33,759 bases of DNA from Chrysochromulina tobinii (lineage: Eukaryota; Haptophyta; Prymnesiales; Chrysochromulinaceae): NCBI GenBank assembly GCA_001275005.1, contig JWZX01003293.1, positions 1 through 33,759 of the forward strand. The letters run 5' to 3'. Shown here in pieces: positions 18,706 to 27,287 of the stretch. The translations under genes and the position numbers were made by a program. Within the stretch, counting starts at the first letter, position 1. Each line of letters begins with the position of its first letter. Below the pieces are notes generated by a model. The model made no database searches. It had not been told where the DNA came from and saw only the letters and a list, made by a program, of their open reading frames with translations.

Positions 18706-21700
18706 ATGCTGTTCCTGAGACAGATGGAATACAGGCACCCTGGAGCGCGGGGTGCTCTGGCGGCGCGAAGGCAGCACCGGAGCGAGGGTGCTGCCCGGAG
18801 CGCTCGCAGCCACGTGACACCGATGGGAGCCACGGATCACATCCTCTTGAATTCGGATCCGCGGCCACCGGCAACCTGGCCGGCCACAGGAGCGGGCGGC
18901 AACACTGCCGTGGCTTCCAGCAGCAGCAGCGACAGCAGCAGCAGCATCGGCGGCGATGACGAAGAGTATCGCTGTCATTCGGAATCGGCTATCTCAGCGT
19001 TACACGTGCAGCGGCCCGCTGGGCGGCTGCGGGGCGGCGGCGCGAGCGTCCTACCGAGCGCGCTGCTGGAGGCTGCGGTACAGGCGCAGCAGCAGCAGGT
19101 GGCGCAGCAGCAGCAGCAGGTACAGGTGCAGCGGCAGAAGAGCAAGCAGCCCGCGGACCCAACCTTCAGAGGGGGGCCCAGAGTGAAGATACCGCCCTTC
19201 ATCATCGACCCTCACACGCCCTGGAAGGCGTTTTGGGACATCTGGGTAGCCTTGCTGATCGCGTACTCGGTGATCATGGTCCCACTGCGCGTGTGCTTTT
19301 CTCTGCGATCGTGCATCTTCTCCGCCGACTGGACGTGGGAGCTCTTCGTCGATTGCTGCTTCTTTGCCGACATCCTGCTGACCTTCCGGACGGCGCTCAT
19401 CCTCGACGACCCCGAGAAGCAGGAGCGCAAGGTAGTGACAGACGCGCGGAGGATCGCCTATCACTACATCAAGGGATGGTTTGTCATTGACGTGGTCTCC
19501 ACCATCCCCATTGACACGATCATTGAGCTGACACTATACGCGTCCACATCGGCCGCCGAGGCACAATCCCTTCGCACGTGCTCCTTCCTAACTGAGTCGC
19601 CCGAAGACTCGAACCTGCGCTCGACGATGATGCTGCGGGTCATGCGCCTCGTGCGTCTCGTGCGTCTTCTCAAGCTCTTTCGCACTCTCAAGCTAGGGCT
19701 CTTGTTTCGCCGGCTGGACGACGCGGTCAACATCAACCCCGCGGTGTTCAAGATGGCGCGCCTCCTAGCGTACATTCTCTTGCTCTCGCACCTGTCAGCA
19801 TGCTCCTGGTTTGGCATTTTCAAGCAGGTCGTCGAGGAGGGGAGCGAGCCCGTCGCCGACAACTGGATCGAGGCATACGCGAGCGCCCAGCTCGTGCCCA
19901 AGTTGGCCGACGCGATCCGCGGCGACATGCTCACCCAGTACACATCGGCCTTGTACTGGGCCTTCACCACACTCACCACGGTCGGCTACGGCGACATCGT
20001 GCCGAAGAATGTGTCGGAGATGTGGTTCGTCATTTTGATGGAGTTTGTGGGCCTGATCGTCTTCAGCATAGCCATCGCTCAGCTCACCAACATTATGGAC
20101 AACTTCAGCGCACAGAAGAAGCTCTTGAGCGCGCTCATGGCCGAGGTCACCCGGTACATGCGCGAGCGCAAAATGACGCCGCGAATGCAGCGTCGCGTGC
20201 TACGCTTCTACGAGTACTACCTGGAGCGCGTCTCCGTCTTCGACGTCAACTTGATGCTATCGGAGGTCTCTCAATCGCTTAAGTATGATATCTGCGAGGT
20301 GCGATCTGCGCGAGCTCGTGCTCGAGCTCTGATCTCCTCCGATGACCTCCCTGATGGCACCTGATGACCTTTGATTGGCCGCCTTCCTCAGGTGATGCTA
20401 CGCGAGCTCGTAGTCGACATGCCGTTGCTGCGGACCCGTGATGCCCAATTTGTCGCGAGGCTGGGCATGCAGCTGCAACCCTTTTTCGCCCTCGCACAAG
20501 AGTTCATCACGCGGCATGGCGTCGTTGGCCACGAAGTCTACTGGGTGCGCCAGGGGCGTGTGGAGCTGTGTATGGCCGCCAGCTTGACGATTCCCGGCGA
20601 CCTTGCGATGGCTGCGACTAGCCAGGCAATAAGCTCGGCAATCAGCTCGGCGCCCTCCACAGAAGACGCCGAACCTGGCGTCTCCTCCTGCACCGGCGCC
20701 AAACTCGCCACCGCTCGCGCCGCTGCCTCGATTGGAAGCGAACTACCTCTCTTTCTGAGCGACGGTGAGCACTTTGGCGAGGAGGTGCTACAGACTTCTG
20801 GCAATCGGATGCTCTTCGACGCTCGCGCCGTGCACTTCTCTCACTTGCTCTACGTGCACAAGCAGGCGAGTCACATGGCCTCTGACTGCCTCTGACTGCC
20901 TCTGATAGCCTCCAATTGCCTCGGATCGCCTCCAAGTGCTTCACACGTCGCTCTACGCCCACCTGCAGGTGCTCGAGTCTCTCAACGAGTCATACCCGAC
21001 ACTCATGGACGAGCTCAAAACAACGGGCCCTGTCAGCAGGCTGCAAGCGCAGGCCGCCGCTGCCGCCGACGCCCCCGCATCCACCGCCGCCACCGCCGCC
21101 AACGCCGCCAACGCCGCCGCCGCCGCCGGTGGAATCGGCGTGCCCTCAACAGCGTCTTCCTCAGCGCCCTCTGCTGCGCCTATAGCTCGCTCCCCGGCGC
21201 CGCCGCCAGCGCTGAGCGCCGAGATGAGCGCCGATCCGGCCACTTTGACCCACACGGAGCCGCCCCCACCAGAGTTCGCAGTCGTTGAGCCGTTGGGACG
21301 TGAGCAGAGCGCGACCGGCGCGGAGGTCTTGCCTAGTTTGGAAACCGCGCCAAAGAGTAGTTCAGTCGACAGGAGCCCATCCCCGAAGCTTCCGGTGCGA
21401 TCTCGCTCGTCGATCTCGTCCTTCTTTAGTCGGCCCAATCGAGCCAGCAAGCGCGGCAAGACGGACGGCAGGGGCAGCCACGAGGACGAGCATGCCAGGG
21501 GCAAGTATCCGCCACGTAGGAGTATTAGCGTAGGGCACGCGCTGAGCGAGCAAGCCACGAGGGAGCAGAACGAGCGTGATCTGAAGGCGATGGCGCTCGA
21601 CCGACTCTCGAAGCGTGGAAACCTCGGTGGCAGCGGAGGCGGCGGCGGTGGCGGCGGTACAGAGCTGCCAGGGCTCCTCGCAACTTTAACTTCTCCTTGT

Positions 21701-23945
21701 GCGCGCAAGGCATCCCACGGACGGGCCCGTGGCAACAGCAGGCACACTTTCCCGGAAAAGCTTGGGCGAGGAAAGACCGTGACCCTCTTTTCCGCACGCA
21801 TCAGGGTGCACACGCCACTGACATGCCCACTGCGTACCCTTGATTCGCCTTTGAGTGCCCTCTGATGACCCTGATGACCGTCTGACTGCCACGGATGGGC
21901 ACTCATTGGCCACGGATGGGCACTCATTCGCACTCATTGGCTTCGCGCAGGAGGACGAGATGCGCCAGCGCCAGGAGCTCGCTCGCAGCTGGGTCCTCCA
22001 TCCGGGCTCGCCTTACAAAAACGCGTGGGACGCGTGCCTCGCTGTGCTCGTCGTCTACTCTGTCGTGGTGGTGCCACTGCGCATCGGATTCAATGAGGAG
22101 GCAACTCCCCGTTCAGCTATATTTTGGTTTGAGGTGTCCATCGACTTCATCTTCATCATCGACATCGTGGTCAACTGCCGCACCGCGTACCTGACAGCTC
22201 ACGGCCTGCTGGAGAAGCGGCCGCGTCAGATCGCGCGACATTATCTGCTCTCGTGGTTCGTCGCCGATGTGGCTGCCTCCATCCCCGTCGACCTCATCCT
22301 GCTCGCAAACCAGGCATTCGCGGAGGGCGATGGCAGCGAGGAGCGCGACTCGTACCGGATGACGAAGCTGATTAAGGCGCTGCGCCTCTTGCGGCTGTTC
22401 CGGTTGGTCCGCCTCGTTAAGCTCGCCAGGCTAATCAAGATTGTGCAGGAGAAGCTCCAAATCAACCCGTTTGTGCTGCAGCTCGTCAAGCTCTGCTTTA
22501 AGATGTCGTTCTTAATTCATCTCTCCGCCTGCGCGTGGCACTGGTCCGCCGCCTTCGATCTACCCGAATATTCTCCATTCGCGTGCCAAGCACGTGCGGC
22601 GGCGGGGCAGCAAACCTGCTTCGACGAGCGCGTCACCATGGCCATGGCTACGTGGCTTCAGTACTTTGAGGCGAGCCACTTTTCGAACGGCGAGTGGCCG
22701 ACCACCCTCGAGGCCTACACCGCCTCGATCTACTGGGCGATGACCACAGTGGCGACGATCGGGTACGGCGACATCAAGTCTATTTCGAATCTCGAGCGCT
22801 TGATGAGCATAGTCATCATGCTCTCGGGCTCGATCGTCTTTGGCGTCGTGGTGGGCGGCATGAGCGACTCGTTAGAACAGATGAATTCGGTGCGCGCGCG
22901 CAGGACCCGGAAGAAGGACTATGTAAAGGCCATGCTGCGCGAGCGCAACGTGCCGCATGCGCTCATCATTCGAACGAAGCAATACTATGAGCGTTACTTG
23001 CTCGAGTGCGGGGACGTTGTGACGGAGCAGAAGATCCTGAGCGAGCTCCCGCCGCCGCTGCGCACCGAGTTGCTCCTCTGCCTCAACTTGCGCACTGTGG
23101 AGTCCATCGCCTTTTTCCACGGCCAAGACTCGACCTTTATCATCTCCGTGTGCAAGATGCTCAAGCCGTGTTACTTTGCACCGCTGGACTGGATCTTCAA
23201 GGAGGGCGACCTCGGGCTCGAGATGTACTTTGTGCAGCTGGGCTCCGTCGACGTGATCTGCTTCCTCGATGGCGAAGAGGTGATCCTGGAGACCCTCGAG
23301 GCAGGTGCGTACTTTGGCGAAGTGGCGGTGATGATGGACGACGTGCGACGCGAGGCGTCTGTACGCGCCGTCTCGTTCTGCTCGATGTTCTCGTTCACCA
23401 AGGAGAACCTCAACCGGCTCCTCCAGATGTACCCCGACGTGATGAAGAAGATGCAGACACAGATGGAGCGCCGGCTGCGCCAGTACCGGCTCAAGCGCTC
23501 CATCCAAAATGTCAAGTCGGCCAACGCCGTCAAGTCGGCCAACACCTTGTCCCCCGATACTGCTGCCAGTTTCTGTCAGCCGAGTGCCTTGCCTTCCGGC
23601 GAGCTTAGGCCGCAAGAGCCCGTACGCCGTCAAGGCTCCCTCGCGAAAGTGTTCCCGATCATGCGCTCGCCTTCGATGCAGATCCGGACGAGCACGACCT
23701 CGATAGGAGAGAAGGAGAAGCAGCCGTCGCTCGAGAAGCTCCTCAAGGTCCTCAACAACACCAACTCGATCGAGCAGATCGAAGAGAAAGTTCGCTCACG
23801 TTCCTCTTCGCATGAGGATATATTCGAGCCGAATTTGGATTGTTCTGTCGCTCCGGCCGAGGCAGGTGGCGCAGGAGCCGCAGGGACCGCGGGGGGCGAT
23901 GGGCAGCCCCCATCGGCCACGCTCGGAGCTCGAGGAGGAGGATGA
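18706..23945 (+). CDS. Tandem two-module voltage-gated K+/CNG-type channel, four exons
   Basis: Proposed exons are 18706-20298, 20392-20853, 20969-21805 and 21951-23945, about 1628 residues. Module 1 has six helices (~175-462). Its S2/S3 is of CNG/HCN/EAG type (CCFFADILLTFRTA), its S4 has Arg every third residue (LRVMRLVRLVRLLKLFRTLK), and its filter is TTVGYGD (~424-430). A C-linker and a weak cyclic-nucleotide-binding domain with a Ser/Ala-rich insert follow. A long low-complexity linker (~700-960) leads to module 2. Its S1 is VVYSVVVVPLRIGF, its S4 is LRLLRLFRLVRLVKLARLIK, and its filter is ATIGYGD (~1231-1237). Its binding domain is more complete (GAYFGEVAVMMDD...RREASVRAV). GYGD filters indicate K+ selectivity. 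The start is uncertain: ATGs at 18724 and 18823 are also in frame. The fusion rests on the intron at 21806-21950; if that is wrong there are two adjacent genes, splitting near 21850. Confidence 0.7.
19080..19133. repeat. CAG-rich tract encoding polyglutamine
   Basis: Interrupted cag repeats in channel exon 1, giving a Gln-rich stretch (AQQQQVAQQQQQVQVQRQ) in the cytoplasmic N terminus. Confidence 0.9.
20299..20391 (+). other. Channel intron 1
   Basis: Donor GAG/GTGCGATCT and acceptor TTCCTCAG/GTGATGCTA, both phase 0, 93 nt. The first ~30 bases of the intron (GTGCGATCTGCGCGAGCTCG) resemble the first bases of exon 2 (GTGATGCTACGCGAGCTCGT). The remainder is a degenerate repeat of CTCCGATGACCTCCCTGATGGC type. 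The joined protein reads YDICE/VMLRELVVDMPLL, the expected C-linker-to-CNBD transition. Confidence 0.85.
20854..20968 (+). other. Channel intron 2 with 10-bp repeats
   Basis: Donor CTAC/GTGCACAAG and acceptor CACCTGCAG/GTGCTCGAG, phase 0, 115 nt. The body holds six successive 10-base units of the type GCCTCTGACT, GCCTCTGATA, GCCTCCAATT, GCCTCGGATC, GCCTCCAAGT (about 20878-20938). Splicing gives HFSHLLY/VLESLNESYPTLMDEL, which matches the end of a cyclic-nucleotide-binding domain. Confidence 0.85.
21056..21128. repeat. GCC-rich tract encoding polyalanine
   Basis: Imperfect gcc/acc repeats in channel exon 3, translated as Ala/Thr/Asn-rich sequence in the linker between the two channel modules. 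Confidence 0.9.
21806..21950 (+). other. Proposed channel intron 3, joining the two modules
   Basis: Donor ATCAGG/GTGCACACG and acceptor GGCTTCGCGCAG/GAGGACGAG, phase 0 on both sides, 145 nt. The body (GAGTGCCCTCTGATGACCCT, then GATGACCGTCTGACTGCC, then two ACGGATGGGCACTCATTGG-like units) is the same short-repeat type as the certain introns of this window. The frame upstream would otherwise stop at 21863. The exact donor could instead be GTGACCCTC at about 21779. Confidence 0.6.
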
Positions 23946-24897
23946 CGTGCCATCGGGGTGGGTCCGAAATCCTGACGGCAGCCTCACCAAGGCCGCCTGA
24001 TCTTCATCGAACCGATTCACACGGCGGCTGATGCAGCTGATGTATGCGTCTGGCAGCACAGTGCACACATGTGGTGCATTGCATTCTGCAGCGCCCTCAA
24101 CAGCCGTTCCTCTTCTCTGTTGGGTTCTTAGAGTCGAGTATATCAGGTCGAGTGTCAGAGATCCATGACGCGCTTGAGACGCATGTTGAGACGTCTTGAC
24201 AGTCTCAGCCCGCAGGTCCGTCCTGCATGCGTGTGCAAGCGCATGTTATGGCAGAAAATGCGTGACACAATGAAGACAAACGTGTTCGTATGTAAGTCTC
24301 GTCTGTGGTAGTATTAAACCTTCGAAGCGTTGGATTCGAAAGCGATAATCGATCGACAGGTGCGAGGCTGGGTGTCTATGTGGGAAGTCTGTGGGCGGCG
24401 AGGTCCGATGACCCGGACGCCCGTCGCGTCCCGTCACGGTATGGGCGACTCCGCCCCGCCACAGCGAGAGCCGAGCACCGGTCGAAGCACCGGAGTCGCC
24501 CGCAGCAGGGTCTTGAGCGTCTCGAGAAGTCTCGAGTCTACGCCTCCCATCGAGCGTGGGCGCGACGGCCCTCCGGGCGCGCGGCTAACGCGGCAAACAA
24601 CGGCCCGGCTGCCGGCGTGGCTGTCGGGTCGTGCCGAGATACACTCGCCCAGACGGGAGCAGACGTACGAACACTCACCTCACCCGGCTCATTATCAACC
24701 ACCTCAGATGGCACCACCTTTCCCCACAAGGAAGACACGTGTGCAGAAATGCGTGCAGAATCCGTGGCAGCACGTCTGCACATGCCCGCGCGCCCGCCGC
24801 TCACGACACAGCTGGCTCCTCTGTGTCGTACCTGGTGAAGGACGCCATCAGACGCCATCAGACGCCATCAGACGTCATCAGACGCAATCAGACGCAA
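23946..24897. other. Convergent intergenic region, channel to GALE
   Basis: About 950 bases. It includes AT-richer DNA (24000-24330) and 'gtctcgagaagtctcgagtct' (around 24519-24539), a small direct and partly inverted repeat. Just after the channel stop, another frame reads EEEDDVPSGWVRNPDGSLTK to a stop at 24000. No other coding or RNA feature is supported. Confidence 0.45.
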
Positions 24898-24909
24898 TCA
24901 GACGCAATC
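24841..24909. repeat. 10-bp minisatellite, seven copies, overlapping the GALE stop codon
   Basis: Units gacgccatca (x3), gacgtcatca, gacgcaatca (x2) and gacgcaatcg. On the minus strand the GALE end GAT TGC GTC TGA (24909-24898) lies inside the array; the unit there is GATTGCGTCT. The unit resembles the intron repeats of this window (GATGGC + TCTGA). Confidence 0.95.
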
Positions 24910-26034
24910 GGCTAGCTCCTCGGGGTCGTACCCGTTGGGATTTTGGCTGATCCATTTCCACGAGTCTGCACACATGTCTTCCAAGTTGAGCTCCGCCTTC
25001 CAGCCGAGCTCGACCTCCGCCTTCTTGGGCAGGCCGTAGCACACAGCCACGTCACCTGATGATATGAAACACTCAGACGGGATCAGATGGCAAGCAGAGG
25101 CAGCCAGAGGGCAGTCAGAGGCCCATCCGAGCGCCATCAGAGGGTCATCTGTCACACCAGGTCGGCGGTCGGCCATGACGTGCTTGAGTTCTTTCCCACA
25201 GGCCTTCGAGTAGGCAGCGAGCATCTCGAGCACAGAGTTGCCGTTGCCGGTGCCCAGGTTGTACGTGGCGCAGCCCGGGTTTGTCTCGACCTTCTTGAGA
25301 GCGGCAAGGTGCCCTTTTGCGAGGTCGACGACGTGGATGTAGTCGCGCACGCCCGTGCCGTCCTTCGTGGGGTAGTCTGACCCGTAGACGGTGAGGTGCG
25401 GGCGCTTGCCCACGGCGACCTGCTGGATGTAAGGCATCAGGTTGTTTGGGATTCCCTTCGGGTTCTCGCCGATCTGGCCGCTCTTGTGCGCGCCTACCGG
25501 ATTGAAGTAGCGCAGCAGGATAACGTTCCACGATTTGTCGCTCTCGTACACGTCCTTGAGGATGTACTCGATGAAGAGCTTCGTGCGCCCGTACGGGTTG
25601 GTGGCCGAGGTGGGGAAATCTTCGGTGACCGGCACCGAAGCCGGGTCGCCGTACACCGTCGCCGATGACGAGAACACGATGTTCTTGCAGCCGCCCGCAC
25701 CCATTGCCTTGAGCAGGTTGACGGTGCCGGTGATGTTGTTCTCGTAGTAGAAGAGCGGCTTGGCGACCGACTCGCCGACTGCCTTGAGGCCTGCAAAGTG
25801 GATCACCGCGTCGAACTTGGTGCTGGCGAACAGCACCTCCATGCCCGGCGCGTCCAGCAGGTCGATCTTGTGCAGCTTGATCTCCTTGCCGGAGAGCTTC
25901 ATCACCCGGTTGAGGGCCTCCTCGCTCGCATTGTACATGTTGTCCATGACCTCGACCTCATGGCCAGCCTCGAGTATCTCGAGCGCCGTGTGCGAGCCGA
26001 TGTACCCAGCACCGCCGGTCAGCAGGACTTTCAT
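24898..26034 (-). CDS. GALE: UDP-glucose 4-epimerase, two exons
   Basis: Converts UDP-glucose to UDP-galactose in the Leloir pathway, normally cytosolic. Exon 1 is 26034-25158 and exon 2 is 25055-24898, giving 344 residues, the usual length. The start is MKVLLTGGAGYIGSH with the Rossmann NAD motif GGAGYIG (7-13). The catalytic set is present: SSSATVYG (122-129) with the active-site Ser, and Tyr148/Lys152 in NPYGRTK. RYFNPVGAH and GTGVRDYIHVVDLAKGH are further family blocks. Splicing joins RRPG to DVAVCYG, exactly the conserved RRPGDVA motif. Without splicing there is a 34-residue insert that has no equivalent in the family. The last residues (DCV) come from a 10-bp minisatellite. No targeting peptide is seen. 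It supplies sugar nucleotides for wall, scale or glycolipid galactose. Confidence 0.95.
   Translation of the reverse strand: MKVLLTGGAGYIGSHTALEILEAGHEVEVMDNMYNASEEALNRVMKLSGKEIKLHKIDLLDAPGMEVLFASTKFDAVIHFAGLKAVGESVAKPLFYYENNITGTVNLLKAMGAGGCKNIVFSSSATVYGDPASVPVTEDFPTSATNPYGRTKLFIEYILKDVYESDKSWNVILLRYFNPVGAHKSGQIGENPKGIPNNLMPYIQQVAVGKRPHLTVYGSDYPTKDGTGVRDYIHVVDLAKGHLAALKKVETNPGCATYNLGTGNGNSVLEMLAAYSKACGKELKHVMADRRPGVTDDPLMALGWASDCPLAASACHLIPSECFISSGDVAVCYGLPKKAEVELGWKAELNLEDMCADSWKWISQNPNGYDPEELADCV
25056..25157 (-). other. GALE intron, 102 nt, in frame and free of stops
   Basis: Donor CCTG/GTGTGACAG and acceptor CATATCATCAG/GTGACGTGG, phase 1. The length is a multiple of three with no stop codon, so it reads through as 34 residues. 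The body is a run of 10-11 base units (GATGACCCTCT, GATGGCGCTCG, GATGGGCCTCT, GACTGCCCTCT, GGCTGCCTCT). The exact family motif across the splice point proves the intron. Confidence 0.92.
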
Positions 26035-26166
26035 TTTTGACGCGGCGTCGCGCGCGTGAGAGCGTGCGCAAAGATCATGGCGTGATGTGACAAATTCCTA
26101 ATTTGTGAAATCTTATCGCAGTGGGGAATGTCGACGTCGACCAAGTTGTGACCGTGCGATTTGCAC

Positions 26167-27030
26167 CTAAAAAGCGGCGGGCTTCTCGTCTACCCTGAGC
26201 GCGCTCGTGACGGCCTGGAAGACGGTCATCGTGATGCCGCAGCCGGGCGCGAGCCACAGGACGCGCGCGAGGGAGCCACGCCACAGCGCACGCGTGCCCT
26301 CCGTCTGCCACACCTGTCGCATGCATGCTAGGAGCCCAACATCCTGCGGTACCGCACCCACTTGAATGCGCGTCCTGCCGCAGTCGACCGGCTGCGTGCT
26401 GAGCGCCGCGGCGGCGCCGGCGGCGACTCCCGCCATCAGATCCTCGCGCACCCCCGCGGCTTGGCGCCCTCCAAGCTGCCAGATGAGCGCCTCGTAGGTG
26501 GCAAAGTAGCACGCCGAAAACGGGCCCCAAACCACTAGGCTCGCAAAATAGCCGCGCTGAAGGCCCACGAGATGGCCCGCGCAATCATAGGCCGCCCGAG
26601 CCGCTTCGGCGGCGCTCAGCCCGAGCGGCCCAACCTGCAAGCGCTGCTTCACCACGTCCGCAGGCGTCCAAATCAGGTTCGCGGTCGCCTGTGCGACGAA
26701 TCCCGCGATTGCGTCGCCCAGCACCGTGCTCTCTGGAGCGCCGCCGCTCAGAGCGCGCCGCGTCGCGCTGTAAGTCGAGAAATAGAGAGCATTGCACGGT
26801 GCCGACACGCAGAGGCACCAGCCGTACCCGCGATAGATGCCGCGCAGGCCGAGGGCACGCGACTCGCTCACGAACGCCTCAACTGGCCCCTGGCGTGTGG
26901 CGGCAGCGATGGCACTGCTGTGTGATGCGCCCATGTCAAGATTCGCTCGTACAGTGTCGAGAGGGTGCAGCAGCGCGTCTTGCGTGAGGCCTGCCGCACA
27001 GCCAGCCAGCAACTCATTGACCTCGACCAT
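26167..27030 (-). CDS. Mitochondrial carrier family protein (SLC25-type)
   Basis: 287 residues from the ATG at 27030 (MVEVNELLAGCAAGLTQDAL); the upstream open frame lacks an ATG. The three ~100-residue repeats each carry the carrier signature after the odd-numbered helix: HPLDTVRANLD, TPADVVKQRLQ and QPVDCGRTRIQ. The matching even-numbered loops include GLRGIYRGYGW and GTRALWRGSLARVLW. It should transport a small metabolite or cofactor across the inner mitochondrial membrane. Three features (QDALLHPLDTVR, AAALSTQPVDCGRTRIQ and a conserved WLAPG near the end) do not identify the substrate for me. It is head-to-head with the UCP-like carrier, 257 bases apart. Confidence 0.85.
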   Translation of the reverse strand: MVEVNELLAGCAAGLTQDALLHPLDTVRANLDMGASHSSAIAAATRQGPVEAFVSESRALGLRGIYRGYGWCLCVSAPCNALYFSTYSATRRALSGGAPESTVLGDAIAGFVAQATANLIWTPADVVKQRLQVGPLGLSAAEAARAAYDCAGHLVGLQRGYFASLVVWGPFSACYFATYEALIWQLGGRQAAGVREDLMAGVAAGAAAALSTQPVDCGRTRIQVGAVPQDVGLLACMRQVWQTEGTRALWRGSLARVLWLAPGCGITMTVFQAVTSALRVDEKPAAF

Positions 27031-27287
27031 CCTAAGAAGACGGGTCCTTCGAGCGCGCGTGCGTTCCTTACGCGGCCCACAGTGCGAGGGCAAGTGTGAA
27101 TTGGTGGGGAGAGAAATCAAGTCAAGTCAAGTCAAGTCATTCTTTGTCTTTTGTATCGCCCGCCCTAAATCGGTTGCGTCGCCTTCTGTCGTCTTGATGC
27201 CGACACTGGCCACCTCGACAATCTCCGCCTGCATCCGAATCGTCGGACCTTCTCTGACAACTCGTCGGGCTTCCCAACCACACAACC
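27031..27287. promoter_or_regulatory. Shared promoter region of two mitochondrial carriers
   Basis: 257 bases between divergent ATGs. It contains four tandem tcaag units (27117-27136) followed by tca, in an otherwise mixed sequence. Both genes are carriers, so co-regulation is plausible but not shown. Confidence 0.45.
27117..27139. repeat. tcaag pentamer repeat
   Basis: Four tandem copies of tcaag plus tca, located midway between the divergent carrier genes. Confidence 0.95.

Noticed and set aside
20936-20968. Possible exon start MLHTSLYAHLQ before VLESLNES
   Set aside because: The residues HLQ precede a perfect acceptor CTGCAG/GTG, and joining at 20969 gives the expected end of the binding domain. 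The upstream bases are intron repeats.
21855-21950. N terminus MPSDDPDDRLTATDGHSLAT as the start of a separate second channel gene
   Set aside because: The DNA is the same short-repeat type as the introns and its translation is a repeat artefact. It also ends in a clear acceptor (GCGCAG/GAG). Not fully excluded.
24841-24909. Possible CRISPR-like array
   Set aside because: The units are 10 bp and directly adjacent with no spacers, and the genome is eukaryotic; this is a minisatellite.
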